Source: Sthenelais limicola
Taxonomy: Eukaryota > Annelida > Polychaeta > Phyllodocida > Sigalionidae
Assembly: GCA_942159475.1 (NCBI GenBank)
Contig: OW804095.1
Location: 53,782,773 to 53,846,772, forward strand
Length of the DNA: 64,000 nt
Reading direction: 5' to 3'
Part shown: positions 1 through 11,333 of the stretch, piece by piece
Position numbering within the stretch: position 1 is the first letter of the stretch
Layout of the letters: each line of letters opens with the position of its first letter
Position numbers and translations under genes: made by a program
Notes under the pieces: generated by a model
Databases searched by the model: none
The model's input: only the letters and a program-made list of their open reading frames with translations
What the model was told of the DNA's origin: nothing

Positions 1-1294
1 ATTCGACATTATTGGCCAGAGGTGGTATGGATTGTGTGATAGAACTTGCAGCCATAATTATAATATCATTCTTTAAAACGTTTGGATATCTGCCTTTTAT
101 GATTTCCGGAATTTATCATTCATTTTTCAAGTTTCTTTATAAAAGTATTAATGTATATGATTAGAGTCTACTGCATTCAATGTAAACCTGCGAAAAATAG
201 CCACCTCCCCCCAGCCCCATGCCTGACACCCACACAGAGTTTTGCTTGATGATATGGAGTTGCGCCCCCCCCCCCCCCCCTAGACCAACATTTCTGGCCT
301 GTTGGTGCAGTGATTGTGTGATTGTGCCCATCAGTGAAACAGCAGGCCAGAAATGTTGGTTATTCATCCTTTTAGTCTTTCCCTACGGTGGGTATCTAGT
401 CCCTGGACCATTCAAGGTAGAGACTAAATATATAGATCCACCTCTCCAATGGGAAGATAATCCCCCCTGCCACAGACTATATATACAGGGGATATATTTC
501 TGTACAGATGATCTGCGTTTGACTCAATTCACCAAAGAATATGTACCAGTGTTTCCCTCGTGGCATTATAATAAGACTAAATCAATGAAATAGAGACAAA
601 TGTTCATAAAACAAGGATATAGATAACTGGTGAGCAAAATAATCTGAATTTATCGGAGAAGTTCACTATTTTTTACAGTCTTATTTCAAATAATTTTCAT
701 CATAATTAGGATGTGTTAGATATTAGATCTTTGATATTAATAGTTCTAATATGGAGATCATATGGGAATTGCCAAATACCACCTTTTAAAATATTGGTTT
801 AATATATTTCTTTATATAATTATGTTGGAACCAGCTCAGTTTTTGGTGATTCAGAATCAGGGTCCTCTTTCCTAGATGAGATTATTTAGTTTCATCCTTC
901 TTTCTTTTGCCCTTGTTTTTGGAATTGACTGCGTTGGTATTATCCAAATGACCCCCCTTCTTATTCCTAAGGTTATTACACCACCAGTATAAGGGACAAT
1001 ACTCTTTAAATTTATTTAAAAAAATTGAAAATATATTATCAGTGTATGATTGACTGGGTGATATTCAGATTTCCACCCTGGCTTAGTCACACTAAAGGCA
1101 CTTATTACATTTTAGTGCTCGTTATTCAAATGTTATCTTTTACGAAAATAACCTCACCTACTCACAATTCTATAAACTATAGTACATGATAAAATTATGT
1201 TAAAGTATGTATCCATAATTAACGCAAGTTTTAATTAAATATACCAATTGTAGTGCTCCTCTGTGGATTAAATATAATTATCAACATTTTACAG
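1..1294. other. Upstream/intronic sequence of the SLC9B gene
   Basis: No coding exon is recognised here. The first exon seen at 1295 starts in mid-codon, so the 5' exons (initiator and first membrane helices) must lie left of the window and this stretch is most simply an intron. It holds a 15-base poly-C run (266-280) and an imperfect hairpin (285-359). The 124-codon open frame over 219-593 has no recognisable similarity and runs through both of those, so it is not annotated as a gene. Confidence 0.5.
285..359. repeat. Imperfect hairpin, MITE-like
   Basis: The left arm begins CCAACATTTCTGGCCTG and the right arm ends CAGGCCAGAAATGTTGG. About 20 bases pair with one mismatch around a loop of roughly 30 bases. 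The right-arm motif recurs near 28,640-28,670 (CCAGCAGGCCAGAAATG), which suggests a dispersed element rather than a local accident. Confidence 0.5.
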
Positions 1295-4200
1295 GAGTGG
1301 GGCCTTGGTCGTTATTCTAATAAGAGCGGGGATTGGCCTGGATCCTTCCACCTTGAACCGACTTTCGGCTGTTGTGATTCGCCTGGCAGTCATTCCATGT
1401 ATCGCCGAAGCGCTAATTGTTGCAGTGGCTTCGCATTATCTCCTAGGGTTCCCGTGGACATGGGGCTTTCTACTCGGGTAAGTGTGCATTAAGGATATTA
1501 TTTATTGATGTAAAGTGTTCAAAAGGGAATAAACACGTGCATGAATATTCGTCAGTTATTCCATAATAATAATATGTGCATGAATATTACATTATAGTAT
1601 GTGATATTACGGTACTATAGCAAAGGATCACTAGCTTTAATGTAGATTAATCGGTAAATCCGGCAACAATCATTACGGGAGATTAGTTTATTGATAGGGT
1701 CTGGCATTTTGATTTGCTTGCATAGGAAAATCGATTCGTTGGTGAAATAACAACGTTATTTAGTATATTGTAAGGGAAAGGGATTTAGAGAAAGAAAAGA
1801 GATATAGTATGCCTTGATGTTGTAAAAACACGAAGTTACCTGCTACTGGATAACTATAGTTATATCCAGTAATCACCAGCTTATTCTCAATACCCCTTTC
1901 ACACTACAAACAGAAGCGAATCGAAACAAATCGAATCGTTGTGAACCGTTTTATAGAATCCGTACCGTGCACACTGCAGCAGAAAGCGCTTATAGTAAGT
2001 CGGTTTTATTCAGACTACAAGCAGGCCGATGCGCTCTACCCCATGTATTGTAAAAAGGCTGCATTGGGTCTGTAGGCTACAGGACATAACCTTTGCCATC
2101 AAACCGATTCGATTCGCTTCGGTACTGTTCACATTAGCAGAAATAACAATTATGAAATAACAACCCACAATTGCCATTCCATTGGTCACAGAGCTTAGGG
2201 ATTATCACAGACCATTTTCCCATCTCGTGTTCCTTCAAGCATGGGTATGTGTAATTAGACAGAGAAACTGCAAATTTATTTCGATATTTTAAATACAGTT
2301 TTATGTAAACAGAAAATGAAGTAACCAGTCCAAGAACGCTAGAGGTTGTTGATGAAGCCACAGTTAGTGTAAAATGTCCATTATTTCTATTCACACCTTT
2401 TTTGAGTGCGTTACTAAATTTACAAGTATGTTTTAGAATAATATTATGTTGCAATAATATTGACCTACATATGGTCACATTGCTTGAGATATCGCTATGG
2501 CTTCGCGCTATTGGGTGCACCATGTCATTTGCTCTCTTGCTTCAAATCATAGGTTATTACTCCATTTTATGACCTTATCTGACGATTACAGGTCGATGAT
2601 TTCTGTCAGCATCAATCATAGCTAAGTGTTGCCTGAAGACTGTACATTACTCGAGCTATGCTGAATCATGTGAATGGTAGAATTCTCTGAAGGGAGGGCC
2701 TTTAATAACTTGATTATTGGACGGTCAGGTTGAGATCGTCCTCATTATGACTACCCAGAACGACTATATACATGTGTAATGCTGAGGTCAGGGCTGTGGT
2801 GGGCAGGAAATAATATCAGGCATGATCGATAGGCGGGGAATGAATAGCTCTTGAGGTGTATTGGTACTGGTGGCAGAGATGATGTGGTTAAATTCACTTT
2901 CATGAACTGGTGACCTCTGTGCCAGGAAGGGTACATGTCTTTCATTACATCAGGTAAAGGTCAATGGAAATCGAAATTATGTACTTGTGATCATTGCACT
3001 TACTCTGCTGGGACACGGACAGTGTTTTTCTTTGATGTTATACTCCATTTGATTAAACAATTTTGAAACCTCTGAATAAAAAAGTAACTCAATTCTATAC
3101 ATGGTGAAATGCTGATTTTGCCTTCTCCTGTCCACCATAGCATTTACAACTCAGGGTTGTGCTACCCTTGTACATTGCAATGTTAATAATTGTAGGTTCG
3201 GCTTGTCTGCAGTCACACCCGTTGTCGTGGTGCCAGGGGTGATGTGGTTGGCAGATCGAGGCTACGACACACAGAGTGGGCTTCCCGCCCTCTTATCCAC
3301 AGCAGCTTCCCTGGAAGACCTCGTCACTCTGTCCTGCTTTAGTGCTTTACTTGGCTCCTTATTTTCTTCCTCTGGTACGTTCTGCTCTATGGTATAGAAA
3401 GAGATGGTTCGCCTAAACCCAGTGTTCGACCCATCATAGAAAAGGAGAGTGTCTGATAATAATGCGATGTTGTTAAATAAACGATAAGCATTATGTATGG
3501 TTTAAATAGTCTATACATACGAGCAATTTAGGTTTTGAAAAAAAACCCTATCACGGAATATTCTATTGTTATTAGGAGTTATTCTTGTATCATCTCCTAT
3601 ATTTTCCACCCGGCGATACATAAATGCGTTATGACTGTGATTCTTTCATCTATCAGGTTATAGACGAATATACGATCCAATTAAGGACAATGTGATTGCA
3701 AAGGATAATTAAGGCTTTTCGTTTCAGATGACTTGGCGTGGAATATCGTGCGTGGCCCATTGCAGGCGGTAGCGGGCGTTTTTCTTGGTGCAGGATTTGG
3801 AATCCTTTGCTGGTTTATTCCAAATAAACATCACGTATGTACATTAATTAGCAGAAATGTTGTATAATTTCGTCAACTTCTATACCCATTATATACGGAG
3901 AGACTTGCTCATAAAGTAGCTTGTTATCAAATGATTTGGAACTATGTTGGCGCTGCAGGAAACCGATGGGTTTCCTTCATGCAAAGCAAATAACAACATT
4001 CCCCAGACAATCGCAATTGGTCCCAGGGTTCTGTCCCCATCAATGCGCACATATACAAGCACGTGCCTTAATGAAGGGTTCGGCTACAATGTCATATAAC
4101 AATCAATATGCAGATCCCTGTTCACTGATGTGGAAATACGGACAAGCTGCAGTGTTTGATATCGTAATCCTGATGTATGTCTATAATTGGTATAGGCTAT

Positions 4201-7200
4201 ATTATTATAGTAATTCATCACATTTTGGGAGTATTATGACATTCCCATGGTATTGCCATATTCTCGCAATCTTTTCGATACTGGCCTGCTACACACATAC
4301 ATCCCATCATGTATAATATGTAGTGTATAAACTATATAATATAATTTTTTAGTCAAAGGTTGCGCCGTTTATATATACAATATGATATGTAATGAATTGC
4401 AGCTCCACATACCTGAATTGCAACTATCACATACCTAGGTTCTCATCGATCTATATATATCGACAAAGGCAGAAGTAAAACCAAACAAAGTTTTTAGTAT
4501 ATTACTTTAAGGTATCACAGGCTTCATTTTACCTCCCAGACCTTCTGACAAAAAGTTAGACCCAGTAACATTGACAAGAAGGAGTAAGCCATGCTTTTCC
4601 CCAATCAGTATGAACGGTATAGTACAAGCCAACGAGATCTAGTAAACTGTCAAATACAGGTAAAAGGTGAATACCGCTAAGATGTAAATGGCTAAATACC
4701 ACATAACACTACCAGCTGCTTTACTGGGAATATGAGAATAACCTGTGAAGAGGGAATACAGCATAGAGCGAAGGTTGACTTGGTAAATTAACGTGACGAA
4801 TTATATCATTTACAGAGGCTTCATGAATAGAATGGTCGCACGGCTTGTAATACTGTGAATTTTCTCTTTTGAAATAAAAATGTTTGTTCATGGAAATAAA
4901 AAGGCAAGCGAAACTTCCAAGCCTATTGAAGGGGGTGAGAGAAAGAACCTTAATTTATAATATACACTTCTTAAAACTAGTTGTGTGGCTTCAAACACCT
5001 TCACATTTATTGAATGACAGGCTAACTTTTCTGACATTCTGTATTCATTTTGATTGACACCTATTCTCACCTAGTGCTGGGTAAATGGTCTTTAAACTGA
5101 GAAAACCAGGCTGTTTGGTTTGCGCGGTTCCACTGTATTACATTTAAAGAAATACGCATATCAGACACTCATCCAATATGTGCGTGCGTTGCCTGCCAAA
5201 ATGATATACTACTTAGGCAATAGGAATAAATATGCACGTGCATATATGTACACACGCGTAACATCGAGATTAACTAATGCATAGGCATATCAAAGGGAAA
5301 CAATGTGGGCGATACCACAACCTAAATCTAAGACCATGCATGGTATAACTATATGTTGCTCCTTACGTATATTACCCACATCTTTCCATTACTTATGTTA
5401 CCTCCCCATTTCGCCATGTACCATTGGAATCAGATGGAAGAGAAAGTGGCCATGCTCTCCGAACATCTTTTTTTCATGCAGACTTCTCTTCTTGTGCACA
5501 CAGAAACAGAGGACATTGTTGCGCTGCCTTCTCCTTCTTGGAGGGGGACTGAGTTTCGTGTATTTAAGTCGGGCCATGTACTGCCCTGGAACAGGAGCTC
5601 TTGGATGTTTGATCATGGCAGTGGTGGCTGCCTACAGGTGGAGAAGGGAAAACATCAAGGACGGCCGGGTAGGTTCTTCAATTATTGATCAGTTTAGGTC
5701 CAAACCCCCAGATCAGATAAAAATGGTATGTCAGCGATTAGACGCCTATATAGATGCTTGGCTAATCGGTTTCCTGTCCTAGAACTCGGCGTTCTATTGG
5801 GAATATAATGACAATTTACGGCCTTAATGGAATTATAATGGCACTTTGCGGTATGAGGCCATGCAGAGGCTTTCCCTCCGTTTGAAGGGACTCACTCAAC
5901 TTTGGGCCTAGTCTGATCTTCACATACATGTATGAACTTTAATTACCGACCTATTTTAGTGCAGTATGTAACTGGTTAGAGAACTTGAAAATAAAAAATT
6001 TTGGTGGTACTTATAAGGTTAAATCGGATATTTCCCCTGTTCCTATATATATATAGCTATTCATCTCATGGCTCCAATATCGCTTTTGTTAAGATTCATA
6101 GTGAAGAGGCGGGGTTTCTTATGTAGTTCACAACCTGTTTCAGGGACCGATTGATAGAGCATTCACCCAGCTATGGAGTGTAGTTGAGCCACTTCTCTTC
6201 ACTTTGGTGGGAGCTGAGATTAACCTTAAAAAGTTAGACCCACCATCCGTAGGTGAGTATTCTATCCAAATTGTCTGAACACATGTACACACATGTATAT
6301 AATATATAATGAAAAAATAATATATCCATCCACACCTGCTGAAATTAAAAATTACATGGTACCGAGTAGAATAAAACCGATTATCTATAAACAACTATCT
6401 AGCTATATTATCTACAAATTACAATCATGATACTATTAGAAAAAAGCCCCCGTATGATTAGACTTTTATTTGCGTATTGAATAACTGGTGAAAATATGGT
6501 GTCGTGTAGATTAAAACTACCATATAGCAGCTGCAATACTGGTGGGATAATATTTTTGGTTATAAGTTGCTATAAAGACCTACTATACGCAAAGGGTGAA
6601 CACAGAAAAATAACATCACCATATATCATCACAGTCTCTCGCACCTTGGCCTATTCTTCATAACCACCAGAAGTGCATTTTTCAATGCAGGTTTAGGCCT
6701 TGCCATCATATTCATTGCTTCGTTGGTCCGCATGGGGGCAGCATTAGTTGCAGTGACAGGCTCGTCACTCAGTCTCCGTCAAAAAGTGTTCATTCCACTG
6801 GCCTGGCTTCCACGAGATGGCGCCGTAGTTCAGGCAGCCATAACCTCCATGGTGCTAGACACAGCCCGACGTGAAGGTGTCAATGAGGCAGTTATCCACC
6901 TGGCTCTAAAAGTAGGTACTAAAGCGTTCCCACTCGCTCCCAGATACCAGTGTGGAATTTCAAAGGCATACTAAAGTACTAACGCCTGGATTAGATTAAG
7001 ATTAATCTAAAATGAGCAATTGGTTGTTAAGGGTCAGAACATCTAACAAGACCAACTTTTCTCTACTTTTGGTTAATCCTTTTTTATGACCTTTCATGTT
7101 TTTGTACATGACATGACACAAATAGTATCATAATTATGTCATATTATGTAACAGTCTGCTAAGTGATCCTTGAGTTAAAATCCTACTTAATGCTTGAAAC

Positions 7201-8351
7201 TATGCCTTTGAACATGCTTTCTCCAAATACTAACATACAACTTTTCCAGGTTATGCTGGTTACGGTCCTCATGATCCTGGTCAAGGCACCAGTTAGTGCA
7301 GTGAGCACTGAAGTGCTTTTACCTGCGTTACTAAAGAACAAGCCTCTGCCGTACAGTAACTCTGACCCCGATGCCTGGGACAAAACCCAAGATCTTCTGT
7401 GGGATAACCACCTGGACTTTGATACTGAGTTAACTAAAATGGCCCTGACTTCTGTCATCTTTAATGCCCACAATGAGCTTGTGGTTGACAGGGAAACTTC
7501 TATATAACATCATATATAAAATATTGCAATTGTGTGTGGCGATCTCCTAAATGCAGGCTTCTTTGAATGGCATTATGACTATGTTGTGTATTGAGCTTTT
7601 GATAATTTATGTTGGACGTTTCCAACTTCATTGCTTGAAATATATATTATATGAGAATGGGGCGGGTGTGGCAGTTAAAGGAAATGTGTTTCCGTTTCTT
7701 GGTGCTGTGAAAACTAACCATTTACTCACTGAAATCAAAAGTATGAATGAGTTTTAATGAAAGTAGGATAGTCTATAACATGAAGAATATCAAGGTAGGT
7801 TAATGCCACTTTCATGGATGATAATAGTATATCTTCTCATGTGTAATGTGATATTGAACAATTGGCAGTTTAATAATTGTATTGATAGATATAAAATATA
7901 ACATCAACCTTTCTAAGAGGTCTATGTGTTTATTGACAAGTATGGACGGTAGGATCTAATTGTGAGCGTGCAAGTCTAAAAGCATACTGTATCCATTAGT
8001 TTCTGCACGTTTACTATTTATATTATATATTACACCCATTGGATCAGTGAATATTTGTTTGCAATTTGATGTTGGTATCCTTGCTCTTATTCATTTCGAT
8101 ATGTTATCGAATTTTAGGTAGTTGCCATGGCGGTATTGGTTATGTTAACTACCGTCCCTCTCGGGGGGTCGCTGATAGAAATATGTGGTCTGCGACTACT
8201 TGATCAAGACATGGATGGAGATGACAGTGATTTTCCTTCATCAAACAGCGGACTAAACTCTGTTAATTTCGATGCTACACTGATACAAACCAGGATGTTC
8301 AATGGGAGACTTATTTATGAAGTAACGACAGAAATAGAGACTGTCACTTGA
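1295..8351 (+). CDS. SLC9B: SLC9B-type sodium/proton antiporter (NHA family), 5'-partial
   Basis: CPA2-family Na+(Li+)/H+ exchanger, a polytopic membrane protein that swaps monovalent cations for protons. Exons: 1295-1477, 3196-3374, 3728-3834, 5504-5668, 6144-6252, 6691-6911 and last exon 8118-8351; intron phases 2,1,0,0,1,0 are all consistent. Family landmarks appear in order: VVILIRAGIGLDP, AVTPVVVVPGVM, the ion-site helix AASLEDLVTL, CPGTGALGCLIMA, EPLLFTLVGAEI, FIPLAWLPRDGAVVQAAI and LDTARREG. The last exon gives the final helix (TTVPLGGSLIE...LRLL) and an acidic Ser/Asp-rich tail. The ion-site pair reads Glu-Asp where vertebrate NHA1/NHA2 have Asp-Asp, and the WLP-VQAA loop carries about two extra residues. 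The N-terminal exons lie outside the window. The family call is firm; NHA1 versus NHA2 cannot be decided. Confidence 0.9.
1894..2140. mobile_element. Putative MITE with inverted ends
   Basis: The left end reads CCCTTTCACACTACAAACAG and runs on into GAAGCGAATCGAA. The right end, read on the opposite strand, gives CTGCTAATGTGAACAGTACC and then GAAGCGAATCGAATCG. The shared inverted core is about 15 bases long and sits about 25 bases in from each end. There is no ORF of note inside. A short non-autonomous DNA transposon in an SLC9B intron fits best. No clear target-site duplication was found. Confidence 0.45.
7250..7507 (+). CDS. SLC9B: Alternative last coding exon of the SLC9B gene
   Basis: Preceded by a good acceptor (CTTTTCCAG) in phase 0, the same phase as the 8118 exon, so either can follow the exon ending at 6911. 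It encodes VMLVTVLMILVKAPVSAVS, which aligns with the final transmembrane helix of SLC9B and with the 8118 exon (VVAMAVLVMLTTVPLGG). It then has a different 60-residue hydrophilic tail rich in Asp, Leu and Asn and stops at 7507. No canonical AATAAA lies between it and 8118; only variants such as TATAAA were seen. It looks like a diverged duplicate of the terminal exon used alternatively. A decaying copy is the other option, but its frame is intact. Confidence 0.65.
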   Translation, partial: VMLVTVLMILVKAPVSAVSTEVLLPALLKNKPLPYSNSDPDAWDKTQDLLWDNHLDFDTELTKMALTSVIFNAHNELVVDRETSI

Positions 8352-8593
8352 CTCATTTACTGATTACATTATGCATATTGTATTGTCATTTCAACCCAGC
8401 ACACATATATTGTATAACATTCATCAACTTTATCATGCAGCATATATGTGTCAGTGTTTATGTAAGCAGAGTTCTGCAGTCAAGCAATAAGTTCACCCAA
8501 CTCCAAAACCATCGATCCAAGTATACACATATATGTATCATCATATATTATATATTCATCAATATTGTGAGCATGAATGTATTACATTTATGG

Positions 8594-8847
8594 AGACACT
8601 GTCATTGAAAATGTATTTCTGAGTTCGTAAATGAAGATGACCTGTGGAATATAAATTGTATGAGCATACTTATAGACATTTTCCATCAAGCTTGAAATAC
8701 TTACATGCTTATAGTGACAGAGACACTGTCATTGAAAATGTATTTCTGGGTTCGTAAATGAAGATGACCTGTGGAATATAAATTGTATGAGCATACTTAT
8801 AGACATTTTCCATCAAGCTTGAAATACTTACATGCTTATAGTAACAG
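8594..8847. repeat. Two-copy 127-bp tandem duplication
   Basis: 8594-8720 and 8721-8847 are head-to-tail copies differing at only about two positions (GAGTTCG/GGGTTCG and GTGACAG/GTAACAG). The near identity implies a recent duplication. It lies in the presumed 3' UTR of the SLC9B gene. Confidence 0.9.
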
Positions 8848-9024
8848 ACATATCACTGCACACAAACATATTACCGGTATTATGCATAGTTATATGTGTT
8901 CATTGTACACGCATGTTATTATATATTGTGCCCTGTTATTGTTGTAAAGATGTCTATTCAGTCAAGAGCATTATATCAAATATGACACTTTCCTCAGCTT
9001 TGGGTGATTTTCAAACAAAATTTT

Positions 9025-9030
9025 AATAAA
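9025..9030 (+). terminator. Candidate polyadenylation signal (SLC9B)
   Basis: AATAAA about 675 bases after the stop of the 8118 exon; the first canonical hexamer I noticed downstream on this strand. Functional use is inferred. Confidence 0.35.
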
Positions 9031-10949
9031 CCACAAACGGACGTACATGTAAACATAGAGATTATGCAGGTTTGACATTTTAGGGACATATTTTTAAAAA
9101 GAGACCAAAAAGAAGAACATTATTTAGCTATCGCTATATGTTTAACGTGTTTTCTAATTGTTTGGGCCTATACCAATATATGAGATTATGGCCCACGTGT
9201 TTTCCCCTCACCTAAAGAATAAAATATGTGTAATGATGTAAAGAATAAAAATATATTCAATAAAGATATGTTATATAGATTATTATCATTAGATAAGGCG
9301 GCTCAACATGAAAATTGGAACTATTCAATTTTATTTTTAACCATTGTTCAGTATCTTCATTGAACACATGAATCTCCTTAGAGGTTATCTGCATGACCTC
9401 TTTCCTGCTAAAGTGAGGTATATCTGGGGTTATAAGTATATTAGAAAGTCCAGCCAAAGTGACAAAACGTGAAAGTCTACAGGATATATATATGCTACTA
9501 CACACAAGACACAATTAGCGTTTCAGCAATATCAACAACATCACGTCCATTCCGGAAGAACAAATGGAACTAGGTCGAGAGCACACTGCATATTGACTAT
9601 CATTATACCTGCACAAATGTATGGGGTGCATGCCCACAATCCAGTCGGTAGAGCAAGCATAGTTTCCCTTCTCCGGCTGACAATACATTAGTGTTGGAAC
9701 ATCTATTATGTTGTATTGTGGGCTTATAAAACATTGTTTATAGGCCAAAAGCTTTGAGTACGTGTCTTGTACCCTTATCAATAATTGTGGAAATGGGTTT
9801 CCTTTAGTCATTCATCGCGATCATATTTGAAACTCTTAGATACATGTCCATACTTCATTGTATCATCCCATTTCAGCCATAGCTAAGCCTCTTCATTCTT
9901 TCACAAAACACGTACATGCGAACTCCAACTTAGTGTTTCCATGTTAAAACTGAAATTTCCATCTTTACTTCATTATGATATTGCACTGTATATTATATTG
10001 TACTTTTATGTTTATGCCTTTGTATTACAGTCAGTAGCCTAGATAGCATGCCATTTGGATGAGCCTTTATAAATGTAGTGTCACATGGGGACACGATAAA
10101 TCCAAAAGTTGATATATATGAAGTCATATCCATCACAGTGGTTGTTAGTTTGGGGTTAATGATATACAAATTGGCCAATACATAACTAGAGGGTAGGAAT
10201 CAATGTGATGATATAGGTTTATCCCCCTCTGGCTTGAGATATAGAGGGAAACATTTCAGTGGCTGGGTACTACTATAATATTTTCATATAGAATGATTTA
10301 ATATAAACAGCCCAACTCGAGTGGTGATGAATGCTGGCTCGGACCTACAGTTATGGTCTGATATTACATTTGCCCAGGGAGCGAGATCCATAAAGACGAG
10401 AGAAAACAATATTATAAATAATACATGACTGTAACAGTTCAAACGAACAGTTGCATGCTAGTATAGTGTCAACATCTTTCGTTGAATTAAGCAGGACACT
10501 ACGTATAAGACCTAGATTTGTTCTTGAAATACCACATTGTCGCACAATATCCACAGTGTGTTTGCGTAATATTGTATAAATATAGGAATGGCGAGTTATA
10601 ACCACTATTGATCCGACAAAAATGCATCGCAGACAGCATTATCCATATCTCATATCGAGAATGACATCATGAAACAAATGGATGGAAGCAAATTAATCTA
10701 ATAAATTACTTTTTTGGTAAAGTACAAAGCATAATTATTTTAATTCCATCTAAAAAATGATATAACTATGAAAACATGTTTTATAATTAAACAGAATAGT
10801 AATAAAGGTAGAGTGCAAATATCACTATGTTCCTTTCCATGCTCAAAATAACGATTGAGAAGGGTCACATGTTTAATCACTCTCCCGACTGGACGCGCAT
10901 TGTGTGGGTTAGAAATTGGGGAAACAGATAGGGAACGGGAGGTCTATTA

Positions 10950-11119
10950 GAGCAAGTTAACAGCCCCCATCATACTTGGCAAGATCTATTTAGTTTGGTA
11001 GTGGATCGTTGTGGGGGCGGGGTAATGTGGACAGCATTTATTGGTGAGATTGTCGCATATATTGCCCCAGGAACAGACTCAATCATCACAGGCTTGGCAA
11101 CTATTGACAGACACTACGG
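10950..11119 (+). other. Probable 5' UTR exon of the tandem GNAT gene
   Basis: A strong donor (CGG|GTGAGT) at 11119/11120 is followed 184 bases later by an acceptor (CCTATAG) at 11303. In the frame that would continue into the next exon, a TGA occurs near 11,100, so this exon is non-coding with respect to the ATG at 11334. The left edge is arbitrary, because no TATA box or initiator could be placed. Confidence 0.4.
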
Positions 11120-11333
11120 GTGAGTATAGCATACTTTGTTATGTATACTAATCATATATACTCAACCGCATAATGCCACAGGGAATAGTGGAAACTAAGT
11201 TAAAGCAACTTTAATCTAACGCATGTCTGTGTGTTTTACAAAAAACCTTTGAATTTCCATTAATTGGCTTAGCTAAAACTCACGAATGCTTCAGTACCTA
11301 TAGGAGTGGTCGGAAGTCAGTCGCCCGAACACC

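Larger units (their letters stand above)
8352..10949. other. SLC9B 3' UTR and intergenic AT-rich DNA
   Basis: The proximal part is probably 3' UTR of the long SLC9B transcript, which may end after the AATAAA at 9025. It includes a 127-bp tandem duplication. Beyond that I see AT-rich sequence with short open frames on both strands (for example minus strand 9515-9811 and 10351-10605) that match no family I recognise and lack splice context. Confidence 0.45.

Noticed and set aside
219..593. 124-codon plus-strand frame
   Set aside because: Runs through a poly-C tract and a hairpin repeat; no family similarity and no splice context.
5353..5688. 111-codon frame overlapping the SLC9B exon at 5504
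   Set aside because: Other frame of a real exon. The correct frame matches the family (CPGTGALGCLIMA) and joins both neighbours in phase 0.
7250..8351. Splicing the 7250 exon internally (GCA|GTGAGC near 7299) into the 8118 exon
   Set aside because: Frame would be kept, but two copies of the same terminal helix would then be in series, which no SLC9B protein shows. Alternative last exons are simpler.
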